Positions 50,659 to 59,643 of a DNA stretch of 64,000 nt are shown here, piece by piece (positions within the stretch are counted from its first letter, which is position 1; the number at the start of each line of letters is the position of its first letter). The notes beneath the pieces were generated by a model. That model did no database searches. It was not told the DNA's origin and saw only the letters and a list, made by a program, of their open reading frames with translations. The stretch is from Bacteroidales bacterium (GTDB lineage Bacteria > Bacteroidota > Bacteroidia > Bacteroidales > F082). The DNA is taken from the NCBI GenBank assembly GCA_017466405.1, contig JAFTUF010000007.1:17914-81913 (forward strand), written 5' to 3'. The position numbers and the translations under genes were made by a program.

Positions 50659-52653
50659 TTATTTTATTATGCCGTTAATCAAATTATCATCTGCGAAGTT
50701 AGGCATTGTAACCTTGAGACGTGGTTCCACTTCCATAGCGCGTCTGATAGCGAACATAGCAGGTTCGTTTCTTGCCCAGCTTCTACGAGCGATACCGTTG
50801 TTAACATCCCAGTGTAACATGCAGTGTAATCTTCTGTCAGCGTCGTCGCTTCCGTCGAGGACCATACCGAAGCCACCGTTGATAACTTCGCCCCAGCCAA
50901 CGCCGCCACCGTTGTGGATACTTACCCATGTAGCACCTCTGAAACCGTCGCCGATGACATTTTGAATTGCCATGTCAGCTGTGAATGAAGAACCGTCGTA
51001 GATATTTGATGTCTCGCGGAATGGAGAGTCTGTACCAGAAACGTCGTGGTGGTCTCTACCTAAAACGACAGGTGCTGAGAGACGACCATCGGCGATAGCC
51101 TTATTAAATTCTGCTGCAATCTTTGTACGACCTTCACAGTCGGCGTATAAGATACGTGCTTGTGAACCAACGACCAATTTATTAGCGCGAGCGCCTTTAA
51201 TCCATTGGATGTTGTCGTGCATTTGCTGTTGAATTTCTGCAGGTGAGTTCTTTGCTATTTCTTCAAGAACGTTGCATGCTATTTCGTCTGTCACGGCGAG
51301 GTCTTCTTCTTTGCCTGAAGTGCAAACCCAGCGGAAAGGACCGAATCCGTAGTCGAAATACATAGGACCCATGATGTCTTGAACGTATGAAGGATAACGG
51401 AACTTACCGTCAGCGTTGAGGATGTCGGCACCAGCGCGGCTGCTTTCTAACAAGAATGCGTTGCCGTAGTCGAAGAAGTACATGCCTTTTGCTGTGAGTT
51501 TGTTGACGGCAGCGACATGACGACGTAATGAAGCATAGACAGCGTCTTTGAATTTTTCTGGAGCTTCAGCCATCATTTGTTTTGACTCTTCGAATGAATA
51601 ACCTACTGGATAGTAACCGCCGGCGAATGGGTTATGTAATGATGTTTGGTCAGAACCTAAATCGACTTGGATGTCGTGTTCTGCTGCATATTCCCAGAGG
51701 TCAACGACATTGCCTTGATAAGCGAAAGAACGAGCGATTTTATTTGCGCGTGTTTCGTTTACTTTAGCGAACAATTCGTCGAGGTCGCTATAAACTTCAT
51801 CGACCCAGCCTTGGCTGTGACGTTTGTCGGTTGCGCTAGGATTGATTTCTGCTGTGATAGAGACGACGCCTGCGATATTGCCTGCTTTAGGCTGAGCGCC
51901 TGACATACCGCCGAGACCTGCTGTGATGAATAACTTGCCAGCTGGTGTGCCGCCTTGTTTTCTTGAAGCGTTCAATACTGTGATTGTTGTTCCGTGAACG
52001 ATGCCTTGTGGTCCGATGTACATATAAGAACCAGCTGTCATCTGTCCGTATTGTGTAACACCCATAGCGTTGAACCTTTCCCAATCGTCTGGTTTAGAAT
52101 AATTAGGAATCATCATGCCGTTTGTCACGATAACGCGAGGAGCGTCTTTGTGTGATGGGAACAATCCCATTGGGTGACCTGAATACATTACGAGGGTTTG
52201 CTCTTCTGTCATGTTAGCGAGATATTGCATAACGAGACGATATTGAGCCCAGTTTTGGAAGACAGCGCCATTGCCACCGTAAGTAATCAATTCGTGTGGA
52301 TGTTGAGCTACAGCATGATCCAAGTTGTTTTGAATCATAAGCATGATAGCAGCTGCTTGTCTTGACTTAGCAGGATACTCTTCTATTGGACGAGCGTAGA
52401 TTTTGTAAGAAGGACGGAAACGGTACATATAGATACGTCCGTATTTTTCCAATTCTTCAGCAAACTCTGGAGCCAATACTGCATGATGTTTTGCAGGAAA
52501 ATAACGAAGAGCATTTCTTAATGCCAATCTTTTCTCTTCTTTTGTTAAAATGTCTTTACGTTTTGGTGCGTGATTAACAGTCAAATCATATTCTTTCACG
52601 CATGGTAACTCGTCGGGAATACCCGCAAGTATTTCTTTTTGAAAGTCATTCAT
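50659..52653 (-). CDS. hutU: Urocanate hydratase
   Basis: 664 residues. Converts urocanate to imidazolone propionate using tightly bound NAD. Conserved stretches: ITYGGNGAVFQNWAQYRLVM, LYSGHPMGLFP-like, GGLGGMSGAQPKA, SLHNPFAGGYYPVG, FRWVCTSG and IHNGGGVGWGEVINGGFGM. About 100 residues longer than the Pseudomonas enzyme, as in the long Bacteroidota/eukaryotic form. hutH lies far off at 19411, and no other hut genes are adjacent. Confidence 0.95.
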   Translation of the reverse strand: MNDFQKEILAGIPDELPCVKEYDLTVNHAPKRKDILTKEEKRLALRNALRYFPAKHHAVLAPEFAEELEKYGRIYMYRFRPSYKIYARPIEEYPAKSRQAAAIMLMIQNNLDHAVAQHPHELITYGGNGAVFQNWAQYRLVMQYLANMTEEQTLVMYSGHPMGLFPSHKDAPRVIVTNGMMIPNYSKPDDWERFNAMGVTQYGQMTAGSYMYIGPQGIVHGTTITVLNASRKQGGTPAGKLFITAGLGGMSGAQPKAGNIAGVVSITAEINPSATDKRHSQGWVDEVYSDLDELFAKVNETRANKIARSFAYQGNVVDLWEYAAEHDIQVDLGSDQTSLHNPFAGGYYPVGYSFEESKQMMAEAPEKFKDAVYASLRRHVAAVNKLTAKGMYFFDYGNAFLLESSRAGADILNADGKFRYPSYVQDIMGPMYFDYGFGPFRWVCTSGKEEDLAVTDEIACNVLEEIAKNSPAEIQQQMHDNIQWIKGARANKLVVGSQARILYADCEGRTKIAAEFNKAIADGRLSAPVVLGRDHHDVSGTDSPFRETSNIYDGSSFTADMAIQNVIGDGFRGATWVSIHNGGGVGWGEVINGGFGMVLDGSDDADRRLHCMLHWDVNNGIARRSWARNEPAMFAIRRAMEVEPRLKVTMPNFADDNLINGIIK

Positions 52654-52691
52654 ATATCTTTGTATTTATTCACTGCTTAATTAATAATGTG

Positions 52692-52699
52692 CAAATATA
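52692..52699 (-). promoter_or_regulatory. Promoter -7 box of hutU
   Basis: TATATTTG on the minus strand, 39 nt upstream of the ATG at 52653. The region behind it (52706-52733) is TTAATGCATAATGCATAAT repeat. Confidence 0.7.
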
Positions 52700-52805
52700 A
52701 AAATAATTCATAATTATTAATGCATAATGCATAATCTTTTTTTAGAGTCTATAAGTTATGAAGTTCTCTAGAATTCCAGAGTTCCAGAGCTTCAGAGTTC
52801 CATAA

Positions 52806-53966
52806 TTACCATCCTTTAGGCTTGAACAACGTGCTCCAGAATCCTAATACTGTTGTGAAAATCATAAAGAAACAATCATAGAAAGGAGTGAATATCAAAC
52901 CTAAATGTTTTTCTCCTAATTGTTTCGCCGACTTATGATAAATGATGAACATTGTGACGTAATGTGCTAATGCGAAAAGTCCAATTACGATGAAGTAATA
53001 GAATTTTCCAATAGAGAAATCGAAGGCATGAGGCAAGAAGAACAATGCTATCAAAGCTGGATAGTATGCCAATCGGCTTCCTAACAAAAATCCTAATGCT
53101 CTGTTGGTGTGCGGTTTATATTTTACACCTGTGGAATAATGTCTTCTCTTCTGACGAATCCATGAACTCCATGATCTCTTAGGCTCCGACTCGACTCTTA
53201 TCTCAGAATCTATGAATATGTCGGTGTTGTGTTTGTTTGCCACCTGACTGATAAACAAATCGTCGTCGCCAGAAGGTATGTTGTAGTGAGAAGTGAAACC
53301 TTTGTTTTTCATGAAGGTACTCTTTCTGTATGATAGATTTCTTCCTACACCCATATAAGGTTTTTTAGCCAATGCCAAAGATAGATACTGCATCGCGATG
53401 TATAAGGTGTCGAATCTTATTAACTTGTTTAATAATCCCTTGCGTTCGAAATATGGTCCGTAGCCGACGATGATTTCGGTGTTTTTGCTATAAGCTCCTA
53501 CCATACCTCTAATCCATTGGTTCGAGTTTGGAACACAGTCGGCGTCGGTGAGAAGAAGCAGATCGTATTTAGCTGATTTTATTCCCATACTCAAAGGAAA
53601 CTTCTTGCCTCTGAAGAAGTTGAGGTTTTGAGTGAGATTTACTAAATTTATTTTAGGATTGTTTCTTGCCAAATCTTTCAGATATTCTTCGGTGTCGTCT
53701 TGAGAGCAGTCGTTGACAATCACGAGTTCAAACTCTGGATAATCTTGCGATAAGACTGCCGGAATCAGGTCGAGGAGATATTCGTAAGCATCGCGAGCGC
53801 ACACTATCACCGACACCGGTTCCAGACTTTCGTTTTTCTCCTTTTTCTTATAAAAAGCCAGCCGACGGAACAGCAGCCAATGATATAGCATCTGAACTAA
53901 CCAAGCTGCGACGAATATTATCAGAATTATGAAACTCAGTTGATTGAAATTAAAATCTACACTCAC
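52806..53966 (-). CDS. Family 2 glycosyltransferase, membrane-bound
   Basis: 386 residues. N-terminal transmembrane helix (IILIIFVAAWLVQMLYHWLLF), GT-A domain with PVSVIVCARDAYEYLLDLIP, ELVIVNDCSQDDTEEYL and the metal-binding DAD in LLLTDADCVPNSNQW, then a PSGDDDLFISQVA motif and QKRRHYSTGVKYK, followed by two or three C-terminal membrane helices. Layout resembles processive or lipid-linked GT2 enzymes; acceptor unknown. Monocistronic, divergent from tgt. Confidence 0.9.
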   Translation of the reverse strand: MSVDFNFNQLSFIILIIFVAAWLVQMLYHWLLFRRLAFYKKKEKNESLEPVSVIVCARDAYEYLLDLIPAVLSQDYPEFELVIVNDCSQDDTEEYLKDLARNNPKINLVNLTQNLNFFRGKKFPLSMGIKSAKYDLLLLTDADCVPNSNQWIRGMVGAYSKNTEIIVGYGPYFERKGLLNKLIRFDTLYIAMQYLSLALAKKPYMGVGRNLSYRKSTFMKNKGFTSHYNIPSGDDDLFISQVANKHNTDIFIDSEIRVESEPKRSWSSWIRQKRRHYSTGVKYKPHTNRALGFLLGSRLAYYPALIALFFLPHAFDFSIGKFYYFIVIGLFALAHYVTMFIIYHKSAKQLGEKHLGLIFTPFYDCFFMIFTTVLGFWSTLFKPKGW

Positions 53967-54021
53967 GATAAAATGTTTGTTTTGATGGATAATTTTTTTT
54001 CGGAACTTTTCAAATTCACTG

Positions 54022-54029
54022 CAAAAGTA
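54022..54029 (-). promoter_or_regulatory. Promoter -7 box of the GT2 gene
   Basis: TACTTTTG on the minus strand, 56 nt upstream of the ATG at 53966; divergent from the tgt promoter 25 bp away. Confidence 0.55.
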
Positions 54030-54053
54030 TGAATTTTTTAATGGGAAAAATAG

Positions 54054-54061
54054 TATCTTTG
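54054..54061 (+). promoter_or_regulatory. Promoter -7 box of the tgt operon
   Basis: TATCTTTG, 13 nt before the ATG at 54075, leaving a very short leader. Confidence 0.75.
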
Positions 54062-54074
54062 CCTAAAAAATTTT

Positions 54075-55205
54075 ATGAGATTTTCACTTGTCAAAAATGA
54101 TACTGCGAGCAATGCTCGTGCTGGTGTTCTGAGCACCGATCATGGTGATATAGAAACACCTATTTTCATGCCTGTTGGAACTGTCGGAAGCGTCAAGGCT
54201 TCTCATATCAGAGACTTAGAAGAAGAGGTTAAGGCTCAAATCATTTTAGGCAACACCTATCATCTTTATCTTCGTCCAGGTTTGGATGTCTTGCAAAAAG
54301 CCGGTGGACTTCATAAATTCAACGGCTGGCATCGTCCTATACTCACCGACAGCGGAGGCTTCCAGGTTTTTTCCTTGACCGACATCAGAAAGATGAAGGA
54401 AGAAGGTGTGGTGTTTAAATCTCATATCGATGGCTCGAAGCACACTTTCACACCAGAGAACGTCATGGATATTGAACGTGTTATCGGTGCCGACATCATG
54501 ATGGCTTTCGATGAGTGCGCTCCAGGCACTTCCGATTATAACTACGCAAAAGAAGCGATGGGCAGAACGCATCGCTGGCTCGAACGCTGCTGGAAACGCT
54601 TCAACGAGACAGAACCTCTCTATGGTTATAATCAGTCGCTCTTCCCAATTGTTCAAGGCTGCGTCTATCCTGACTTACGCCGTCAATCAGCTGAGTTCGT
54701 GACAAAAAGAGAAGCCGACGGCTACGCCATAGGCGGCCTCGCAGTAGGAGAACCGACAGAACAGATGTATGAGATGATAGAGGTCGTCAACGAGATTCTG
54801 CCAAAAGACAAGCCTCGTTACCTTATGGGCGTGGGAACTCCTGCCAACCTACTCGAGGCTATATCGCGGGGCGTCGATATGTTCGACTGCGTCATGCCGA
54901 CGCGCAACGGTCGTAACGGAATGCTCTTCACTTCAGAAGGCATCATCAATATCAAAAACGAGAAGTGGAAATACGATTTCTCTCCTCTCGACGAAAACGG
55001 AACTACTTACGTCGATAGAGATTATACTAAAGCTTATCTCCGACATCTCATCATCTCAAAAGAAATTCTGGGGCCTATGATTGCGACAATTCATAATCTC
55101 GGATTCTACTTGTGGCTCGTCAAAGAGGCAAGAAAACACATCTTGGAAGGAGACTTCGCTTCGTGGCGCGATATGATGCTTCCTAAAGTAACTCGCAGAA
55201 TATGA
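54075..55205 (+). CDS. tgt: Queuine/preQ1 tRNA-guanine transglycosylase
   Basis: 376 residues. Exchanges guanine-34 of GUN anticodon tRNAs for preQ1. TIM barrel with TPIFMPVGTVGSVKA, ILGNTYHLYLRPG, LTDSGGFQVFSLTDIRK (active-site Asp), FDECAPG, IGGLAVGEP and MFDCVMPTRNGRNG (catalytic Asp). The usual zinc site CxCxxC...H is not present: the equivalent segment reads ENGTTYVDRDYTKAYLRHL, with no cysteine. This looks like a lineage feature of Bacteroidota Tgt rather than a sequencing error. First gene of a run with the LptF/G permease two bases downstream. Confidence 0.95.
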   Translation: MRFSLVKNDTASNARAGVLSTDHGDIETPIFMPVGTVGSVKASHIRDLEEEVKAQIILGNTYHLYLRPGLDVLQKAGGLHKFNGWHRPILTDSGGFQVFSLTDIRKMKEEGVVFKSHIDGSKHTFTPENVMDIERVIGADIMMAFDECAPGTSDYNYAKEAMGRTHRWLERCWKRFNETEPLYGYNQSLFPIVQGCVYPDLRRQSAEFVTKREADGYAIGGLAVGEPTEQMYEMIEVVNEILPKDKPRYLMGVGTPANLLEAISRGVDMFDCVMPTRNGRNGMLFTSEGIINIKNEKWKYDFSPLDENGTTYVDRDYTKAYLRHLIISKEILGPMIATIHNLGFYLWLVKEARKHILEGDFASWRDMMLPKVTRRI

Positions 55206-55206
55206 T

Positions 55207-56280
55207 ATGAAAAAACTCGACTGGTACATATTAAAGAAATACATAGGAACATTCTTCTTCGCAATAAGCCTGCTGATTGTGATTATCATAGTCTTCGATG
55301 TATCGGAAAACATCGATAGCTTTATGAAAAATGAGGCTACATTGAAAGAAGTGGTCTTTCATTATTATGTGCCTTTCATACCTTATTTCATAAATCTCTT
55401 TATCTATCTTTTTGTATTTATTTCGGTGATTCTTTTCACATCCAAGATGGCGAGTCATACGGAAATCATCGCCATGTTGAGTAGCGGAATCAGTTTCAGA
55501 AGATTCTTATATCCATACGTATTAGGTGCGTCGATGTTGGCTGTCTTTTCTTTCTATCTCGGTAACTTCCTGATACCTAAGACCGACACCGTGAGAAGAG
55601 ACTTCAAGGATAAATACATCGAGCGACTGACGAAAAGCTCCGGCTCCAACATTCACGTTCAGATAGAAAGAGGCACATACGTATATGTAGGCAATTTCGA
55701 CATCAAAAAGAAAATAGCGTATAAGTTCTCGGTGGAGAAATTTGAAAACAACGAGATGACGTATAAACTAATCGCCGACAAAGCGAGTTTCGATACTATC
55801 AATGGCTCATGGAAACTCACTAATTATGTGGAGCGTTCCTTATATCCCCAAGAAACGATGAACAGAGGTAAGACGATGGACACCATTATGAAGTTGCAGC
55901 CTCGCGATTTGTATAACATAAAAGAAGAGTTTGAGGAGATGAATCTCTTTGAGATAAGAAACCACATCAAGAATTTAGAGCTGAAAGGCGCCGACAACAT
56001 GCTTCCTTACGAGATAGAGATGCATAAACGTATCGCATCGCCGGTGGCAATCATCATTCTCACTGTGATAGGTGTGGCTCTCTCAAGCAGGAAAGTGCGC
56101 GGAGGCATAGGCTTACATATAGGCATAGGCATCGCCATCGCTTTCTCGTATGTGCTTTTCATGGAGTTTTCGCGTGTCTTCGCCTTGTCGGGAATATTGT
56201 CTCCCATGCTCGCTGCCTGGATGCCTAATATAATATTCTCTATCATAGGAGTTTATTTCTTGGCAAAAGCACCGAAATAA
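55207..56280 (+). CDS. LptF/LptG family lipopolysaccharide export permease
   Basis: 357 residues. YjgP/YjgQ fold: three N-terminal membrane helices starting LDWYILKKYIGTFFFAISLL, a periplasmic beta-jellyroll domain (about 130-260), and three C-terminal helices after the IEMHKRIASPVAIIILTVIGVALSS coupling-helix region. Part of the LptB2FG transporter extracting LPS from the inner membrane. F versus G cannot be decided. Starts two bases after tgt. Confidence 0.9.
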   Translation: MKKLDWYILKKYIGTFFFAISLLIVIIIVFDVSENIDSFMKNEATLKEVVFHYYVPFIPYFINLFIYLFVFISVILFTSKMASHTEIIAMLSSGISFRRFLYPYVLGASMLAVFSFYLGNFLIPKTDTVRRDFKDKYIERLTKSSGSNIHVQIERGTYVYVGNFDIKKKIAYKFSVEKFENNEMTYKLIADKASFDTINGSWKLTNYVERSLYPQETMNRGKTMDTIMKLQPRDLYNIKEEFEEMNLFEIRNHIKNLELKGADNMLPYEIEMHKRIASPVAIIILTVIGVALSSRKVRGGIGLHIGIGIAIAFSYVLFMEFSRVFALSGILSPMLAAWMPNIIFSIIGVYFLAKAPK

Positions 56281-56323
56281 TTTACAATTAACAATTTACA
56301 GTTAACAATTAACAATTTTAGTC

Positions 56324-56935
56324 ATGCATATAGCGATAGCAGGTAACATAGGTTCAGGAAAGACGACATTAACTCGTTTGTTGTCAAAACATTTTGGATG
56401 GAAGCCTCATTATGAAGAAGTAGATAACAATCCATATATAAGCAGCTTTTACGAAGATATGCAACGTTGGTCTTTCAACCTGCAAATATATTTTCTCAAT
56501 AGCAGATTTCGTCAGATACTCGAGATTCGTAATAGCGGAGAGAATGTTGTTCAAGACAGAACTATTTATGAAGACGCTTATATCTTCGCGAGCAATCTCT
56601 ACGAAATGGGATTGATGTCGTCGCGTGACTTTGAAAACTACTATTCTTTATTCGATTTGATGAGTTCCTATATGCAAGCTCCTGACTTGCTGATATATCT
56701 AAGAGCTTCAATACCAACGCTCGTGCGACAGATTGCAAAACGTAATCGCGACTACGAACAGTCGATACGTTTGGACTATCTTAAAGCTCTTAACGATAAA
56801 TACGAGAGTTGGATTTCTTCCTACGATAAAGGTAAAGTTCTTATTATAGAAAGCGATAATGTGGAATTTGATAATCCTGAAGATCTTAGCAAAGTGATAG
56901 ATGATATCAACGCTTCATTGAACGGACTTTTTTGA
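56324..56935 (+). CDS. Deoxynucleoside kinase
   Basis: 203 residues. P-loop GNIGSGKTT (7-15), EEVDNNPYISSFYEDMQRWSF, VVQDRTIYEDAYIFA (DRS/DRT motif) and a LID with RNRDYEQSIRLDYLKALNDKY. dNK/dGK family: phosphorylates deoxynucleosides for salvage. The spacer before it is TTAACAATTTACAG repeat without promoter, so it probably belongs to the tgt operon. Confidence 0.9.
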   Translation: MHIAIAGNIGSGKTTLTRLLSKHFGWKPHYEEVDNNPYISSFYEDMQRWSFNLQIYFLNSRFRQILEIRNSGENVVQDRTIYEDAYIFASNLYEMGLMSSRDFENYYSLFDLMSSYMQAPDLLIYLRASIPTLVRQIAKRNRDYEQSIRLDYLKALNDKYESWISSYDKGKVLIIESDNVEFDNPEDLSKVIDDINASLNGLF

Positions 56936-56969
56936 TAATTGACAGTTATAGAATCTGTATTAATTCTTT

Positions 56970-56988
56970 GGACGTATTCGATACGTCC
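56970..56988. repeat. Palindrome GGACGTAT-TCG-ATACGTCC
   Basis: Followed by CTAC. Member of the GGGACGTA family; sits between the kinase and kdsB. Confidence 0.7.
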
Positions 56989-57011
56989 CTACAATAAACT
57001 TTAAATTTTAT

Positions 57012-57761
57012 ATGAAAATATTAGGAATCATACCGGCACGCTATGCCTCGACGCGTTTTCCAGGCAAACCTCTGACAATGATAAACGGTAAGCCTATGAT
57101 ACAACGTGTCTATGAACAATCGATGAAAGCCGACTTACTCTCCGATGTGATTGTTGCAACCGACGACCATCGAATCTATGATGCCGTGAAAGATTTTGGC
57201 GGTAAGGTGATGATGACATCATCTAATCACAACAGTGGTACCGACAGATGCTGCGAGGTAGTTGAGAATATTGAAGCACACTTCGATGCTGTCGTTAATA
57301 TTCAGGGCGACGAGCCTTTCATCAATCCGGAACAGATAAACCAGATAGCACAACTTATTTCCTCGGAAGAAAGTCATATCGCTTCATTATGTAAGCCTAT
57401 CAAGGACGAAGACGAACTCTTTGACGAGAATGTGGTGAAGGTTGTTTTTGATATGAATCATAAAGCTTTGTATTTCAGTCGTCAGACGATACCTTTTTTA
57501 AGGAAGGAAGAGAAAAACGCAGAAGCTTGGATGAAAGCGAGGACTTTCTATAAACACATAGGAATCTATGCTTATAAGGTCGATGTCTTGAAGAAGATTG
57601 CCAAGTTGCCACAGTCGGGTTTAGAACTGTCGGAATGTCTCGAACAACTTCGCTGGCTCGAAAATTCGTTCAATATAAAAATGGGGGTAACCGAGTTTGA
57701 AAGTTATTCTATTGATACACCGCAAGATGTAGAAAAATGTCTTAAATTCTTCAAAGATTAA
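57012..57761 (+). CDS. kdsB: 3-deoxy-manno-octulosonate cytidylyltransferase
   Basis: 249 residues. Activates Kdo with CTP for lipopolysaccharide core synthesis. IPARYASTRFPGKPL, VIVATDDHRI, SGTDRCCEV, VNIQGDEPFI, HIGIYAYK and LEQLRWLENSF...SIDTPQD are classical KdsB motifs. Normal length. With the LptF/G permease this marks an LPS-assembly cluster. Confidence 0.96.
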   Translation: MKILGIIPARYASTRFPGKPLTMINGKPMIQRVYEQSMKADLLSDVIVATDDHRIYDAVKDFGGKVMMTSSNHNSGTDRCCEVVENIEAHFDAVVNIQGDEPFINPEQINQIAQLISSEESHIASLCKPIKDEDELFDENVVKVVFDMNHKALYFSRQTIPFLRKEEKNAEAWMKARTFYKHIGIYAYKVDVLKKIAKLPQSGLELSECLEQLRWLENSFNIKMGVTEFESYSIDTPQDVEKCLKFFKD

Positions 57762-57772
57762 ACTATTTTTCT

Positions 57773-57780
57773 TACCTTCG
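57773..57780 (+). promoter_or_regulatory. Possible promoter -7 box of the HU/SPOR gene
   Basis: TACCTTCG, one base off the TAnnTTTG consensus, 38 nt before the ATG at 57819. Confidence 0.4.
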
Positions 57781-57818
57781 CAAACCGAAACATTTTATTA
57801 CTGAAAATTTCTAATTGT

Positions 57819-58895
57819 ATGATAACTAATTATTTGATAGATTTACTGAAAGACAATGAATGTGTAATCGTACCAAAATTCGGTGCTTTTATTTCTAAAA
57901 GAGTCTCCGCTTCAATTGATTATGCAAATCATCGTTTTGAACCGCCATACAAGGAGATAGTTTTCAATGATAAGTTAAGAAACAACGACGAAGTCCTCGT
58001 GAATTATGTCTCGGAAAAAGAATCTGTTTCCAAAGAGACTTCTCTTGATATGATCATGGATTTCGTACATCAGACTGAGGCTGTGCTTGATGTCAATTCA
58101 GAGATAGAGCTTAAAGGATTTGGAAAATTACGTAAGTTCGGCGAGGATTATGTTTTTGAGGCAGACAAAAATATCAATATGCTTGGCGACGCATTCGGAT
58201 TGAGCGCGTTCAATATCCAACCTGTATTCCGCACCGAGACTTATCAAGTCATTAAGGAGCAGATTTATGTCGAGCAAAAAGCTAAGAACACAGAATACAC
58301 TATCGCGATAGAAAGCGTAGAAGATAAACCAGAAACCATAACCACAAGAAAACCAAATCTCTTTAGAACTTTCACATATACATTATTAGCATTCTTCTTG
58401 GTTTTTGTCGCTAATTGGACCACCGATAGAGAAGATTCTAATCTCGCAAGCTGGAATCCATTCTTGTATTCTTCTCCTAACGAATTCCTATTGAACGTTA
58501 TGGAACAAGACTTTGAAGAATCTGAGAATTTTAAAACCTTAGAATCTGAGAATCTCAGCAACTCAGCAACTCAGCAACTCAGCAACTCAGGGACTCAGGG
58601 ACTCAGCAACTCAGCAACTCAGCAACTCAGTAACTCAGCAACTCAGCAACTCAGCAACTCAGCAACTCATTATTACATCATCGGCGGTTCTTTCAAAACA
58701 TCGGAGAGCGCAGGTAAATGTGTCGAAGGTCTTAAGAGACAAGGCTTTGAAAATGCATCATCATTAGAGATGAACGATAAAGGTAACATCAGAGTTTATT
58801 ATGAATCGTATGCAGAAAAAACTGAAGCCTTAGTTCGTCTCGAAGCTATAAAGAAAGAATATAACGAATCAGCTTGGTTGTTGTTCCAAAAATAA
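57819..58895 (+). CDS. HU-like and SPOR-domain membrane protein with in-frame repeat insert
   Basis: 358 residues. N-terminal HU/CCDC81-like module (MITNYLIDLLKDNECVIVPKFGAF ... and KEIVFNDKLRNNDEVLVNYV, about 1-140), a transmembrane helix (TFTYTLLAFFLVFVANW, about 188-204), a linker, and a C-terminal SPOR domain (YYIIGGSFKTSESAGKCVEGLKRQGF..., about 285-358) that binds denuded peptidoglycan at division sites. The linker contains SNSATQQL repeated five times, encoded by an 8-bp AGCAACTC array (58554-58669) preceded by GAATCTGAGAAT units. These are the same sequences found as intergenic repeats, here in the orientation that has no stop codon in any frame. Lies between kdsB and trmB. Confidence 0.88.
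   Translation: MITNYLIDLLKDNECVIVPKFGAFISKRVSASIDYANHRFEPPYKEIVFNDKLRNNDEVLVNYVSEKESVSKETSLDMIMDFVHQTEAVLDVNSEIELKGFGKLRKFGEDYVFEADKNINMLGDAFGLSAFNIQPVFRTETYQVIKEQIYVEQKAKNTEYTIAIESVEDKPETITTRKPNLFRTFTYTLLAFFLVFVANWTTDREDSNLASWNPFLYSSPNEFLLNVMEQDFEESENFKTLESENLSNSATQQLSNSGTQGLSNSATQQLSNSATQQLSNSATHYYIIGGSFKTSESAGKCVEGLKRQGFENASSLEMNDKGNIRVYYESYAEKTEALVRLEAIKKEYNESAWLLFQK
58515..58669 (+). repeat. 8-bp AGCAACTC tandem array inside the HU/SPOR gene
   Basis: Fourteen or so units, with GGGACTCA and GTAACTCA variants; three units equal eight codons. Flanked on the left by TTAGAATCTGAGAAT units of another intergenic family. Confidence 0.9.
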
Positions 58896-58902
58896 AAATA
58901 AG

Positions 58903-59571
58903 ATGGGTAAGAATAAGTTAGAACGTTTTGCAGAGAACAAGACATTCAATAATCTTTTTGAATATTCCTTTGAAAGAATCAAAACAGAAGGTTTTCCATT
59001 AAAAGGCAGATGGAGACAAGATTTCTTCAAGAACGACAATCCTATAGTCTTGGAGTTAGGCTGCGGCAAAGGTGAATATACCGTAGGACTTGCACGTGAG
59101 CATAGAGACGTCAACTATATAGGTGTTGATATCAAAGGCTCGCGTATGTGGGTTGGCTTATGTGCAGCACGCGATGAAGGCTTAACAAATGTAGCCTTCC
59201 TCAGAACTCATATCGAACTCATCGACAACTTCTTTGCTGAGAATGAAGTGGATGAGATTTGGGTTACCTTCCCAGATCCTCAGCCATCAAAAGCACGCAA
59301 ACGCTTGACAGGTCCTAACTTCTTGGAACGTTATCGTAAGTTCTTGAAAGAAGACGGTGTTGTCAACCTCAAGACCGACAGCGATTTGATGTATGAATTC
59401 ACGGTGGAGACAGCCAAAGAAGCCAATTATCCAATATATTACAACTACGATAATCTCTATAACAACGACGACGATTTGGAAGTCAAGAAGATAAGAACAT
59501 ATTACGAACAAATATGGTTAAACAAAGGCTTGACGATAAAATATATAAGATTTGGGATTAAGAGTCGCTAA
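58903..59571 (+). CDS. trmB: tRNA (guanine-N7-)-methyltransferase
   Basis: 222 residues. Methylates G46 of tRNA. The SAM loop is VLELGCGKGEYTVGLA, with GVDIKGSRMW, FLRTHIELIDNFF, WVTFPDPQPSKARKRLTGP (the TrmB substrate motif) and VNLKTDSDLMYEFT. Starts seven bases after the HU/SPOR gene. The TAA stop is supplied by the first unit of a CGCTAAGTTGCTAAG repeat array. Confidence 0.95.
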   Translation: MGKNKLERFAENKTFNNLFEYSFERIKTEGFPLKGRWRQDFFKNDNPIVLELGCGKGEYTVGLAREHRDVNYIGVDIKGSRMWVGLCAARDEGLTNVAFLRTHIELIDNFFAENEVDEIWVTFPDPQPSKARKRLTGPNFLERYRKFLKEDGVVNLKTDSDLMYEFTVETAKEANYPIYYNYDNLYNNDDDLEVKKIRTYYEQIWLNKGLTIKYIRFGIKSR

Positions 59572-59641
59572 GTTGCTAAGATTCTGAGTTGCTAAGGTTT
59601 TGAAATTTTCAGCTTCTCAGTTTTTCAATTTTTCAGCTTCT
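59563..59641 (+). repeat. GTTGCTAAG and TTTTCAGCTTCTCAG repeats after trmB
   Basis: The array overlaps the last codons of trmB and fills the gap to the convergent pcm gene. Confidence 0.75.
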
Positions 59642-59643
59642 AA

